This document shows positions 14,621-22,533 of a DNA stretch of 33,402 bases, one piece after another. Numbering within the stretch: the stretch's first letter is position 1; every line of letters starts with the position of its first letter. Origin of the DNA: a bacterium (GTDB lineage Bacteria; Armatimonadota; Zipacnadia; Zipacnadales; UBA11051); contig JAJFUB010000031.1 of assembly GCA_021372615.1 (NCBI GenBank), positions 1 to 33,402 of the forward strand. Reading direction: 5' to 3'. A program made the position numbers and the translations under genes. The notes under the pieces are model-generated. The model did not search any database. It had not been told where the DNA came from and worked only from the letters and a program-made list of their open reading frames with translations.

Positions 14621-15682
14621 ATGGGTGGGTACGGCACGTTCGACATCCGTGACTTTGGCGCGAAGGGGGACGGTGTCGCCGACGACACCGCTGCCATCCA
14701 GAAGGCCGTGGACGCGGCGGGCGAGGTGTCCGGCGCGGTGGTCGTGCCGCCGGGGACATACCTGACGGGTGAGATCCAGGCCCGGACCGGCGTGGCGATG
14801 CAGGGACTGGCCAACACCTCCTACGGGCTGGACTGCGACTTCGGGTCGCGGCTGGCGCTGCGCGACGATGGCACCTCCCGGTGTCTCATCAACCTGACCG
14901 GCGCCATCGGCGCGCGACTGACCGGGCTGATCCTCAAGGGGCGGGGCAAGGAGGCGCCCGACCTGGTCCATGGTGTCATGGTCAGCAAGCCCAACCACGC
15001 CGTCCATCATGACAGTCCGGCCCTTGACTCGTGCATGGTCGAGTACTTCAGCGGCGACGGCGTGCACCTGGAGGGTATCTTCGTCTTCACCGTGCGCCAC
15101 TCGTTCATCAAGGCCAACGGCGGCCACGCCGTGCACGTGCTGAACGGGCATGACGGCTTCGTGCTCGATTCGTGGCTGTCCAACAACGTCGGCGCGGGGT
15201 ATGTCGGAGAGGGCAGCTCGGCCACCACGGTCACGGGCAACCGCATCGAGTGGAACCGCCAGGGGGGCGTGGTGCTGCGGGGCAGCAGCCACTACAACCT
15301 CACCGGCAACTACGTGGACCGATCGGGGACGGTGGGGCTGCGCTTCGAGGGCGTCAACACCATCGCCGCCACGGGGAACATCATCTACCGCAGCGGCAAG
15401 GTCGAGTGGAGCAACACCGACCCGCTGGACTCGGCGCATGTCAGGATGACGAACTGCCGCGGGATCGCGCTGTGCGGCAACAACCTCATCATCGGGCGCG
15501 ACGATGGCGGGGAGGGCACATACTCCCCCGACTATGGCCTCGTGCTCCAGGACTGCGCCGAGTGCGTCGTGCAGGGGAACTCGATGTCGCGTTGCTGTGT
15601 CAAGCAGCTCGTGGTGGACCGCGGCGGCAATGAGACCTCGCGCCTCGCCGACAACAGCGGGAGTCTTCATCCGGGGGACTGA
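14621..15682 (+). CDS. Right-handed beta-helix protein (Pectate_lyase_3 type)
   Basis: A 353-aa parallel beta-helix protein. The N-terminus (F-D-I-R-D-F-G-A-K-G-D-G-V-A-D-D-T-A-A-I-Q) is the standard opening of the Pectate_lyase_3 and GH28-like families. It is followed by repeated short turns with Asn ladders (for example T-G-N-R-I, L-T-G-N-Y, A-T-G-N-I, C-G-N-N-L) typical of PbH1 repeats. Such proteins cleave or bind acidic polysaccharides. No catalytic triad could be assigned. There is no signal peptide, which is unusual because most relatives are exported. GGGAGG lies 7 nt before the ATG. It converges with the heparinase-like gene, with 20 bp between their stop codons. Confidence 0.82.
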   Translation: MGGYGTFDIRDFGAKGDGVADDTAAIQKAVDAAGEVSGAVVVPPGTYLTGEIQARTGVAMQGLANTSYGLDCDFGSRLALRDDGTSRCLINLTGAIGARLTGLILKGRGKEAPDLVHGVMVSKPNHAVHHDSPALDSCMVEYFSGDGVHLEGIFVFTVRHSFIKANGGHAVHVLNGHDGFVLDSWLSNNVGAGYVGEGSSATTVTGNRIEWNRQGGVVLRGSSHYNLTGNYVDRSGTVGLRFEGVNTIAATGNIIYRSGKVEWSNTDPLDSAHVRMTNCRGIALCGNNLIIGRDDGGEGTYSPDYGLVLQDCAECVVQGNSMSRCCVKQLVVDRGGNETSRLADNSGSLHPGD

Positions 15683-15702
15683 CCCGATGGGCCGGGGCGC
15701 TC

Positions 15703-18700
15703 TCAGGGCGTGCGCGTCGGGGTGGGAGAGGCTATGGGGCGGAGGATGAGGGCGACCAGGGCGAAGAAGTGGTTCGTGGAGGCCGCTTGCTTGCCGGTCA
15801 CACGGCAGGTGAGGCGGTGCGGCCCGGCGGACAGGCGCACCTGCCCCAGCAGGGGGCTGCCGCCGAGCGCCACCGTAGCGGCGCTGTAGCCGTCCACCGG
15901 CTGCCCCAGCGGGGCGTCATCCACCAGCACCTGAAACTGGCCGTAGCAATCCGAGGTGGTGTGGTCCAGGGACACCTCGTACAGGCCCGTCTGAGGGGCA
16001 GCAAAGCCATACGTGACGAAGTCGCCCGGCTGCTCGGCGCGGTAGAAGCGCGTGTCGAGCTGCCCCCCGAAGTACGTGCACGTCCGTCCCGAGCTGTCCA
16101 GCACCGGCGCAGTGCGGAAGGGCAACACGAACCCCCGTGTCGAGAAGCGCCAGGTGTACGTGGCCGCGTTGTCCAGGGCATCGGTCAGGCGAAGCGTCAG
16201 CGTGTAGTTGCCCGGCGGCTGGTCGCGCGCGGTGTGCAGCCCCAGCCGCCAGCGCCCCACGCCGGCCTGCTCGCGTGTGATGCGGACCGGACGGCTCTGC
16301 CCGACCCCGGAGACCATCTCAGCGCTCACCATCTGGTCGGTCAGCGGCCCCGCCTCGGCCAGCTCCACCTGCGCGCTCCCCGCCCACGGCAGGTAGCCCA
16401 CGTCGCCTGTCCCCGCGATCTTCCGGTCGCCGACCCGCAGCCGCAGCAGCCTCGGTGGGGTGGCGTCGCTCACCTGGACCGGGCCGTGGCTGAGCATCAC
16501 GACCGCCTGCGTGGCCTGCGACGGGTCGAGGCGCAGCCGCCAGCCATCGGCAGCGGAGGTGAGGGCCAGGGGCATCCAGCGCCCACCGGCGGGCCGCATG
16601 TAGGCCTGCGTCGGTGTCCCGCTGTTGCGGCACATGAGTGGCCCGGCCGGGGCGAACGCCGCGCGCGTCAGCTCCACCTCGCACGGCACGTTCCCCCGCC
16701 AGCGCAGCAGTCCGGTGGCGTCCATGGTGATCTCGACGAAGGTCGTGATTGCGAACTCCTCGCCCGCTTTCAGGGCGAGTGTGGGCTCATCGGCCAGCTT
16801 GACGACAGCCTGGTTGCCCTGGCGGGCCACGCTCTCGATCTCGAAGGCGCCGTCGGGGCGTCCGGCGACGAGGAGTTGCTGCCCGGCCATCGCCGCACCG
16901 GCGGGCAAGCCAGGGCAGTCCACCGTCACGCTGAAGTGCTCCTGATCCACCGCCACGAGCTGGCCGTGCAACGGTGGCTTCATCGTCAGCTTGACCCCGG
17001 CGGCGCTGAGCGCAGAGCCGTTCATCAGGGCCACAGTAGTCGTGCCGCCGGCGCGGCTGACGAGGGCCTGCTGGCCGGTGAACGCCAGCCGGTCGCCGCA
17101 GCGCGCCGGACCGGGAGCTGCGGCCGGGTCGGTCACGGCGAGCAGGTCGGTGAACTGCGGGCCGCTGATCTCCACGGCGCGCGCTTCACCCGCCGTGGCT
17201 GTGATGGGCACGGATTTGGCCGCCGGCGTCGGGCCCGAGGCGCCGACCGCCTGTAGCACCGACACAAAGACATTGCTCGGGCCGGGCCGGCGGACCTGGA
17301 GCAGGTGGAGGTCGCGTTTCTCCCACGGGTCGTTGCGGTTGCGCTGGCCGGGAGCCACCAGGTGCAGCAGTTGTGTCCCCGCCGTGGTCAGTTGGTCCAG
17401 CCGCACGCTCTTGCCGCCCTCAGACCAGGTCGCGGTCACCAGATCGCTCGGCGCCGTGGTCCCCTGAACGGAGCGCAGCCACTTGGTCCTCCCCTCGCCA
17501 CCGGCGGGCGGGGTGCAGACCTCCTCGGTGAAGGGCTGCCAGTTGCCGTTGGGGGGCGTGAAGTCCTGTCCGGCGCCGTGCATCACGAAGTCCTGCCGGG
17601 CGCCGCCCTCGGCCCGCACGACATCCAGCAGGTAGCGCCGGCCGACGCCGTGGTCCACCAGCGACAGCAGGCGCTCGTAGCGCGTGGCCGGGGGCGCCGC
17701 CTCCTCGCCGCGGCCCACGACCGTCTGCAGCGTGTCGCCGGCCATGAAGGCCAGCAACTCCCCGGCGGCGCGCGTCTGCGGCTGCCCGTCGAACATCACG
17801 ACGTTGTGGCAGAGGGTCGAGCGGTTCCACGGGCTGATCTCATGCCGCGCGCCCAGGTAGCCCTGGTCCGGGATGAGTTCGGCGCCCTGGTCGTAGAACA
17901 GGAAGTTGAGCTTGTCCGGGTGGCCGTGGCCGGACCCGTAGACCCCGTACTTGAGGTAGACGGCGGCGGCGTCCGGGCCCGGCCCGGTGCGCAGGATGGC
18001 CCAGCCGACGCCCGGCCGGACGAGGCTGCGGGCGGACAGATCCAACGGGGTGACCTGGCTCAGGTCAGCCGCCGGATCGCGCCGGAACAGGGCATACTCA
18101 TCCCCGCTGTCTCCGAACTTGCCGTCAAAGACATCGGCCAGCAGACGGCGGTTGCGCTCGGCGGGGTACCAGCGGAAGTTCGTCTCGGCGTGGCGCCGCG
18201 GGTACTGCGCGCCGAGGCAGGAGTCGCTGATCGGCGGCCCGGTGCGCTGGGGCGTCAGCACGGTCAGCGGCGCGACGTAGATCTTGCGCAGCAGCGGGTC
18301 GCCGAGCAGGTCGAGCTTGTCATACCGATCCGCGCCCGTATACGCGGGCGGGTCCGAGTAGCCCTGCAGGATCTCCGGGCAGGCGTACAGCGGGCCGAGG
18401 GCCATGCCCTCGTACGAGAAGCTGCCGTCCTCCCAGTGGCCGTCGCGGAAGAAGTAGCGCTTGATGAAGGCGCGGAAGCCGTCCGGGTGGTCCACCGCCC
18501 ACTTGACCGTACTGTGGTCGCCCAGCATCGTCCCCAGCATCGCGCCGCACGACATCGCGTACGGCCCGTCATTGATGCAGCAGCCCTTCGGCGAAGTGGC
18601 CGTCAGCAGCAGCGCACATTCGCGGAAGGCGCCGTTCTCGATGAGCTGCTTGTCCGCCTCGGTCAGCACCCCGCTGTTGTAGATCAGGTCATAGCACAGG

Positions 18701-19911
18701 CCCAGTTGCAAGAACGTGCCCTCATCGTGGAGCTTCCACCCCGACAGCTTGCCCGACTGCAGGTTGCTGTAGTCGGGGTACACCCGGTCCCAGTCGTGGG
18801 CCAGGTAGCCGGGATAGACTTCCGCCACGCGCCGCAGGATCGGGACGGCCTTCTCGGCATACTCCCGCTCACCCGTAAGGGCGTAGACCTTGCCGAGCGC
18901 CCCCAAGTCGTTGAGGCGGTTGATGCGCCGGTAGCGCAGCAGGGCGCTGATGCGGTACTTCTCTCCGCGCGCGTCCTGGTAGTAGCTGATCTGCACCTTC
19001 TGCCCCACGGGGTTCATGTACGTATCGTGCTTGTCCTCGGGGTAGGCGGGGTCGGGGAGAGTCAGGCCACAGCGGGTGCACTGCACGCGGTCGGGTAAGG
19101 GCGATTTCCACGCGTAGTCCCAGTTCGCCCCGCACTTGGGGCAGTCCATCACGCGCATGGGTGTCTCGGCGGGGATCCAGAAGGGGATCTGGTCTGCGGG
19201 CAGCTCCATCCAGAACCTGGCCTGGTTGCGCAGCGCCTGGAGCTGATCCCGGGCCCACTGGTGGCGCTTGATGTTCTCACGGGCGCGGGTGATGTCTTCC
19301 GTCTTGTACAGCCCGCACGGGTGCGCTACCGTCGCCGGTGGGAGCACCTGGCGCTCGAGCGGCTCGAACGCGCCGACCACCGCGCGCAGATCATCGTAGT
19401 ACGAGTCGCACTGGCCCCCCGACCAACACGAGGGGAGCAGCGTGAGCCCCACCGCAGCCGCCGGGACGTCCACAACCCCGCGCATCTGCTCCCACTGGCC
19501 GGTCCCGGCCGGGCGCAGGATCGTGAGGTCCTCCTTCTCCAGGCGTTTGCCGGCCTCGTTCCAGAACTCGACGTACAGCGAGGCGCCGCTGTCAGCCGCC
19601 CCCTTGTACCAAGCGGTGACCAGCAGGCTCGTGCCCGGCTGGACGGGTATGCGCGGGCTGCGCAGGCTGCAGGCCAGCTTGTCGCTGGTATCGAGCACGT
19701 GCAGTGACTGCTTGCCCGAGTGCGCCTCGCGCGTGCTCAGTTCCGCGACGTTGGGCGCCTCGAACATGCGCCCCCAGCCCTCGGGCGTCGTGCCCGCGGC
19801 GCCCTCCTCGAACGAGGCCTCGAAGAGCGGCTTGGTCTCGGCCGCGACCGCCGCCACCGGCCCCAGGGCCAGGACGATCAGACACGCCGCCACTATCATA
19901 TGGGTACGCAT
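15703..19911 (-). CDS. Exported heparinase II/III-like polysaccharide lyase with Cys4 zinc ribbon
   Basis: A 1402-aa secreted protein. The signal peptide is 1-24 (V-A-A-V-A-A end). Residues 25-185 resemble a CBM4/9-type module. An alpha-toroid follows, interrupted by a Cys4 knuckle, C257-x2-C260 and C278-x2-C281, that looks like a zinc ribbon. The heparinase II/III-like beta-sandwich has the motif G-H-G-H-P-D-K (661-667), whose histidines are likely catalytic. About 500 C-terminal residues contain further beta domains, the last possibly carbohydrate-binding. Relatives cleave uronate-containing polysaccharides by beta-elimination (heparin, alginate, ulvan and others). The substrate here is unknown. 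GAGGAG lies 9 nt upstream of the ATG. It is the last gene of a probable operon, 73 nt after its upstream neighbour. Confidence 0.85.
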   Translation of the reverse strand: MRTHMIVAACLIVLALGPVAAVAAETKPLFEASFEEGAAGTTPEGWGRMFEAPNVAELSTREAHSGKQSLHVLDTSDKLACSLRSPRIPVQPGTSLLVTAWYKGAADSGASLYVEFWNEAGKRLEKEDLTILRPAGTGQWEQMRGVVDVPAAAVGLTLLPSCWSGGQCDSYYDDLRAVVGAFEPLERQVLPPATVAHPCGLYKTEDITRARENIKRHQWARDQLQALRNQARFWMELPADQIPFWIPAETPMRVMDCPKCGANWDYAWKSPLPDRVQCTRCGLTLPDPAYPEDKHDTYMNPVGQKVQISYYQDARGEKYRISALLRYRRINRLNDLGALGKVYALTGEREYAEKAVPILRRVAEVYPGYLAHDWDRVYPDYSNLQSGKLSGWKLHDEGTFLQLGLCYDLIYNSGVLTEADKQLIENGAFRECALLLTATSPKGCCINDGPYAMSCGAMLGTMLGDHSTVKWAVDHPDGFRAFIKRYFFRDGHWEDGSFSYEGMALGPLYACPEILQGYSDPPAYTGADRYDKLDLLGDPLLRKIYVAPLTVLTPQRTGPPISDSCLGAQYPRRHAETNFRWYPAERNRRLLADVFDGKFGDSGDEYALFRRDPAADLSQVTPLDLSARSLVRPGVGWAILRTGPGPDAAAVYLKYGVYGSGHGHPDKLNFLFYDQGAELIPDQGYLGARHEISPWNRSTLCHNVVMFDGQPQTRAAGELLAFMAGDTLQTVVGRGEEAAPPATRYERLLSLVDHGVGRRYLLDVVRAEGGARQDFVMHGAGQDFTPPNGNWQPFTEEVCTPPAGGEGRTKWLRSVQGTTAPSDLVTATWSEGGKSVRLDQLTTAGTQLLHLVAPGQRNRNDPWEKRDLHLLQVRRPGPSNVFVSVLQAVGASGPTPAAKSVPITATAGEARAVEISGPQFTDLLAVTDPAAAPGPARCGDRLAFTGQQALVSRAGGTTTVALMNGSALSAAGVKLTMKPPLHGQLVAVDQEHFSVTVDCPGLPAGAAMAGQQLLVAGRPDGAFEIESVARQGNQAVVKLADEPTLALKAGEEFAITTFVEITMDATGLLRWRGNVPCEVELTRAAFAPAGPLMCRNSGTPTQAYMRPAGGRWMPLALTSAADGWRLRLDPSQATQAVVMLSHGPVQVSDATPPRLLRLRVGDRKIAGTGDVGYLPWAGSAQVELAEAGPLTDQMVSAEMVSGVGQSRPVRITREQAGVGRWRLGLHTARDQPPGNYTLTLRLTDALDNAATYTWRFSTRGFVLPFRTAPVLDSSGRTCTYFGGQLDTRFYRAEQPGDFVTYGFAAPQTGLYEVSLDHTTSDCYGQFQVLVDDAPLGQPVDGYSAATVALGGSPLLGQVRLSAGPHRLTCRVTGKQAASTNHFFALVALILRPIASPTPTRTP

Positions 19912-19984
19912 GTGTGTTAGCTCCTCGACAGTGTGCGAGACGGAAGCGTCGGCGATCGGCGCTTGGCAGGTGCCTCGCCCGGCA

Positions 19985-22483
19985 CTACCGGGTGAGGACG
20001 AGCATGACCGCATCCAGGGCCGGCGCCTTCAAGGGTCGCGACAGATCCACCGCGCGGCCGGTCAGCAGGTCGCGCACACGGGCTCCGGACTGAGGCGCCT
20101 GAACGCTCACCAGCCGGTCCTCCTGAGTCAGGTTCACGACGAAGACCAGGGCCTCGTTCTTGAGCAGCCACACATGCTTGCGCACCAGGGTGCCGTCCGC
20201 GCCCTGCACCGTCACCGCGGCATCGTCACGCTTGCCGTCCCACAGGAACGGCCCGGCGGCGGCCAGGACGGCGTTCCACCTCGCCAGCAGGTGCAGGAAG
20301 CGCCCGTCTACCGCGCCGTCGTCATGCCCGCCCCAGAAGGAGAGGCCGCGCACGCCCTGGCCGATCATCGCCAGCATCTGCGCGTTCAGAATCTGCGGAT
20401 CGCTCCACGGGGTGGCCGACCCGAGCGGGTAGATGACCGTCGAGCAGAACACGATAGGCTTGCTGGTCACGTTCAGACTGTCCTGCACGGTCTGGATGCC
20501 CATCTCGACGCTGGCCAGCCCCACGTCCTTGGTCCACATGTCGCGGTAGTCGCGGGGGTGGGTGTAGTGGGGCACCTCCGGCTCGGTCAGGTACTGAGCC
20601 GCCTTGGAGATGTCAATCTGCGCGGACTCGATGGTCCCGGCGTAGTCGTAGCCCGCGATCCACGCCTGCAGCGCACAACCCGGCTTGGCCTGGCGCGCCG
20701 CCTCCCCGATGACCTTCACGTACCGCGCGCCCTGGTCGCAGCGGAACTCGATCCACTTGCTGTAGTAGCGCCCGCCCTTCTTGATGTCCTGGGGCCAGGC
20801 GGCATCCGTGACCCCCGCGTAGCGCGCGAAAGCCTGCCGGCAGCGGTCGCAGAAGCACAGCGGCGGCCGGCACTCGTAATCCAGCATGAAGCCATCGGCC
20901 CCGGACTCCCTCATCCGCGTCGTGACGCTCTCCAGGAACCGGCCATATGTCCCCGCCCCGGTGGCGATGATCTCGGGGCAGATGGTCGTGTAGCGGCTGG
21001 GCTCGGTCGCCTTCTCCTCGGGCGTGGGTGTCACGTCGGGAGGACACTGGGCCGAGTAGTCCCACCAGGACATCAGGTTGGCGTGCAGGCCCAGCCTGTG
21101 GGCCGCCTCGAACAGGGGCCGGCCGCCGCTCAGATGCAGCCGCCTCAGGCCCACCTGCTGGTACTGCTGGAGCATGTTGGCGAGCAGCTCGGGGCCCAGC
21201 GTCCCCCCGGGGTCGAGCGCCGCACCCTCCCACAGGGAGAAGCCCAGGTGCCGCGGGTCCGCCTTGGGCGGCGGCGGCAGCGGGGGCAGGACGACCGCCT
21301 TCAGTTCCGTCCACGGTCCCGGCTGGCCATCGCGTCGCAATCGCGCGCGCAACACGCCCGTCTCTCCGCTCTCGGGGCGGAAGTGCACGAATACCGGAGG
21401 CATCATGGGGCTGATCGGCCAGTTGAGCCAACCCGGTCCCTCACCCTTCGGCTTATCCACTCCGTGGAAGTTCGCCGGCAGCACGAAGTTGGCCGGGAAG
21501 TCCAGCACGCAGCGCACGAGGTCGCCCGCCGGGCTGGTCTGCACCTGCACCGGCAGGTCGCCGGCGATGATCTCCCGGGGGGCCAGGTGTCGGCTCGCCT
21601 CGATCTCAACACTCACGTGCTTGGCTGAGTGGGTGGCGTCGAGGTTGTCGTAGACCAGGCAGACGCGCTGATAGGCGCCCTGCGCGAGCCAGACGGTGCC
21701 GCGCGTGCGGTCATCCAGCACATTGGGCCAGACGGCGACATGGAGTTGCTGCGGGTCCTGCTCGCCCTCGACGCGGGCCGCCGCGACGCTGGCGGCCAGT
21801 CGCGCCGCCAGATCGGGCGGCTGCCCCACCACGACATTGTCCACGTGCACCGCGATGATCTTCTCACCCCGGCCGTAGTCGTTGTCGAAGTCCGGGGCGC
21901 CACCCTCGCCCGGCATGTAGCCTTTGCCCATGATCAGGCGGCACGGGCCCTGCCACTCGGGCAGTCGCTTCAGCTCGGCTGTCGCGGTAGCCGCCTCGCC
22001 GGGCTGCGCGACCGTCAGCGTGATCGTGTCGGCGGCAAGCGCCAGCCGCACGCGATACCAGGTGTCGGCGACGGGGCGGAGCTTGTCCGCCAGAGACACG
22101 GTTCCGGGCCCCGGCGCGGCCTCCATCCGCAGGCCATAGTGGAGGCTCAGCATCACCCGCACATACTTGTCCGGGCCCCAGTACAGGATGACGCCGGGCG
22201 ACCACGAGGCCGCCGTGTCGCAGACATTGTTGAGGTCCACCTGCACGGACGTCACATCCGTCGGCAGGTCGGTCTCCAGGTGGTTGTAGACGTTCTCTTT
22301 GCCGCCCAGCACGAGCAGTTGGCGCCGGGCATCTACGGCCATCGTGCCCTGCTTGCTGACATCGCGGGTCCACCGGGCGTCAAGCTGGGGCGCGGAGAAG
22401 TCATCCAGCCAGTCGTTCGGCTGCGCCCACGCGGGCAGGCTGAGCAGCACAGCGGCCAGGAGCACGGCCAGTCGGGTACGCAA
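19985..22483 (-). CDS. Exported TIM-barrel glycosidase-like protein with CxCxxC cluster (paralogue 1)
   Basis: An 832-aa exported protein with signal peptide 1-20 (P-A-W-A end). Residues about 25-225 form a LamG- or CBM-like beta-sandwich, followed by a linking beta domain. A TIM-barrel-like domain from about 410 carries Asp535-x-Glu537, then Cys543-x-Cys545-x2-Cys548 (Cys538 is also present). The D-x-E site resembles the catalytic position of beta-galactosidase-like GH barrels. The cysteines could bind a metal. A small C-terminal beta domain ends the protein. The start is TTG, the only one that gives a complete signal peptide, with GGAG 5 nt upstream. It is paralogous to the gene at 22534-24882 and 50 nt downstream of it. 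The enzyme activity is not established. Confidence 0.8.
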   Translation of the reverse strand: MRTRLAVLLAAVLLSLPAWAQPNDWLDDFSAPQLDARWTRDVSKQGTMAVDARRQLLVLGGKENVYNHLETDLPTDVTSVQVDLNNVCDTAASWSPGVILYWGPDKYVRVMLSLHYGLRMEAAPGPGTVSLADKLRPVADTWYRVRLALAADTITLTVAQPGEAATATAELKRLPEWQGPCRLIMGKGYMPGEGGAPDFDNDYGRGEKIIAVHVDNVVVGQPPDLAARLAASVAAARVEGEQDPQQLHVAVWPNVLDDRTRGTVWLAQGAYQRVCLVYDNLDATHSAKHVSVEIEASRHLAPREIIAGDLPVQVQTSPAGDLVRCVLDFPANFVLPANFHGVDKPKGEGPGWLNWPISPMMPPVFVHFRPESGETGVLRARLRRDGQPGPWTELKAVVLPPLPPPPKADPRHLGFSLWEGAALDPGGTLGPELLANMLQQYQQVGLRRLHLSGGRPLFEAAHRLGLHANLMSWWDYSAQCPPDVTPTPEEKATEPSRYTTICPEIIATGAGTYGRFLESVTTRMRESGADGFMLDYECRPPLCFCDRCRQAFARYAGVTDAAWPQDIKKGGRYYSKWIEFRCDQGARYVKVIGEAARQAKPGCALQAWIAGYDYAGTIESAQIDISKAAQYLTEPEVPHYTHPRDYRDMWTKDVGLASVEMGIQTVQDSLNVTSKPIVFCSTVIYPLGSATPWSDPQILNAQMLAMIGQGVRGLSFWGGHDDGAVDGRFLHLLARWNAVLAAAGPFLWDGKRDDAAVTVQGADGTLVRKHVWLLKNEALVFVVNLTQEDRLVSVQAPQSGARVRDLLTGRAVDLSRPLKAPALDAVMLVLTR

Positions 22484-22533
22484 GGTGTCTCCATCCCTTC
22501 GGTTGGCGTGACAGCGACGACAGGACCGACAGC

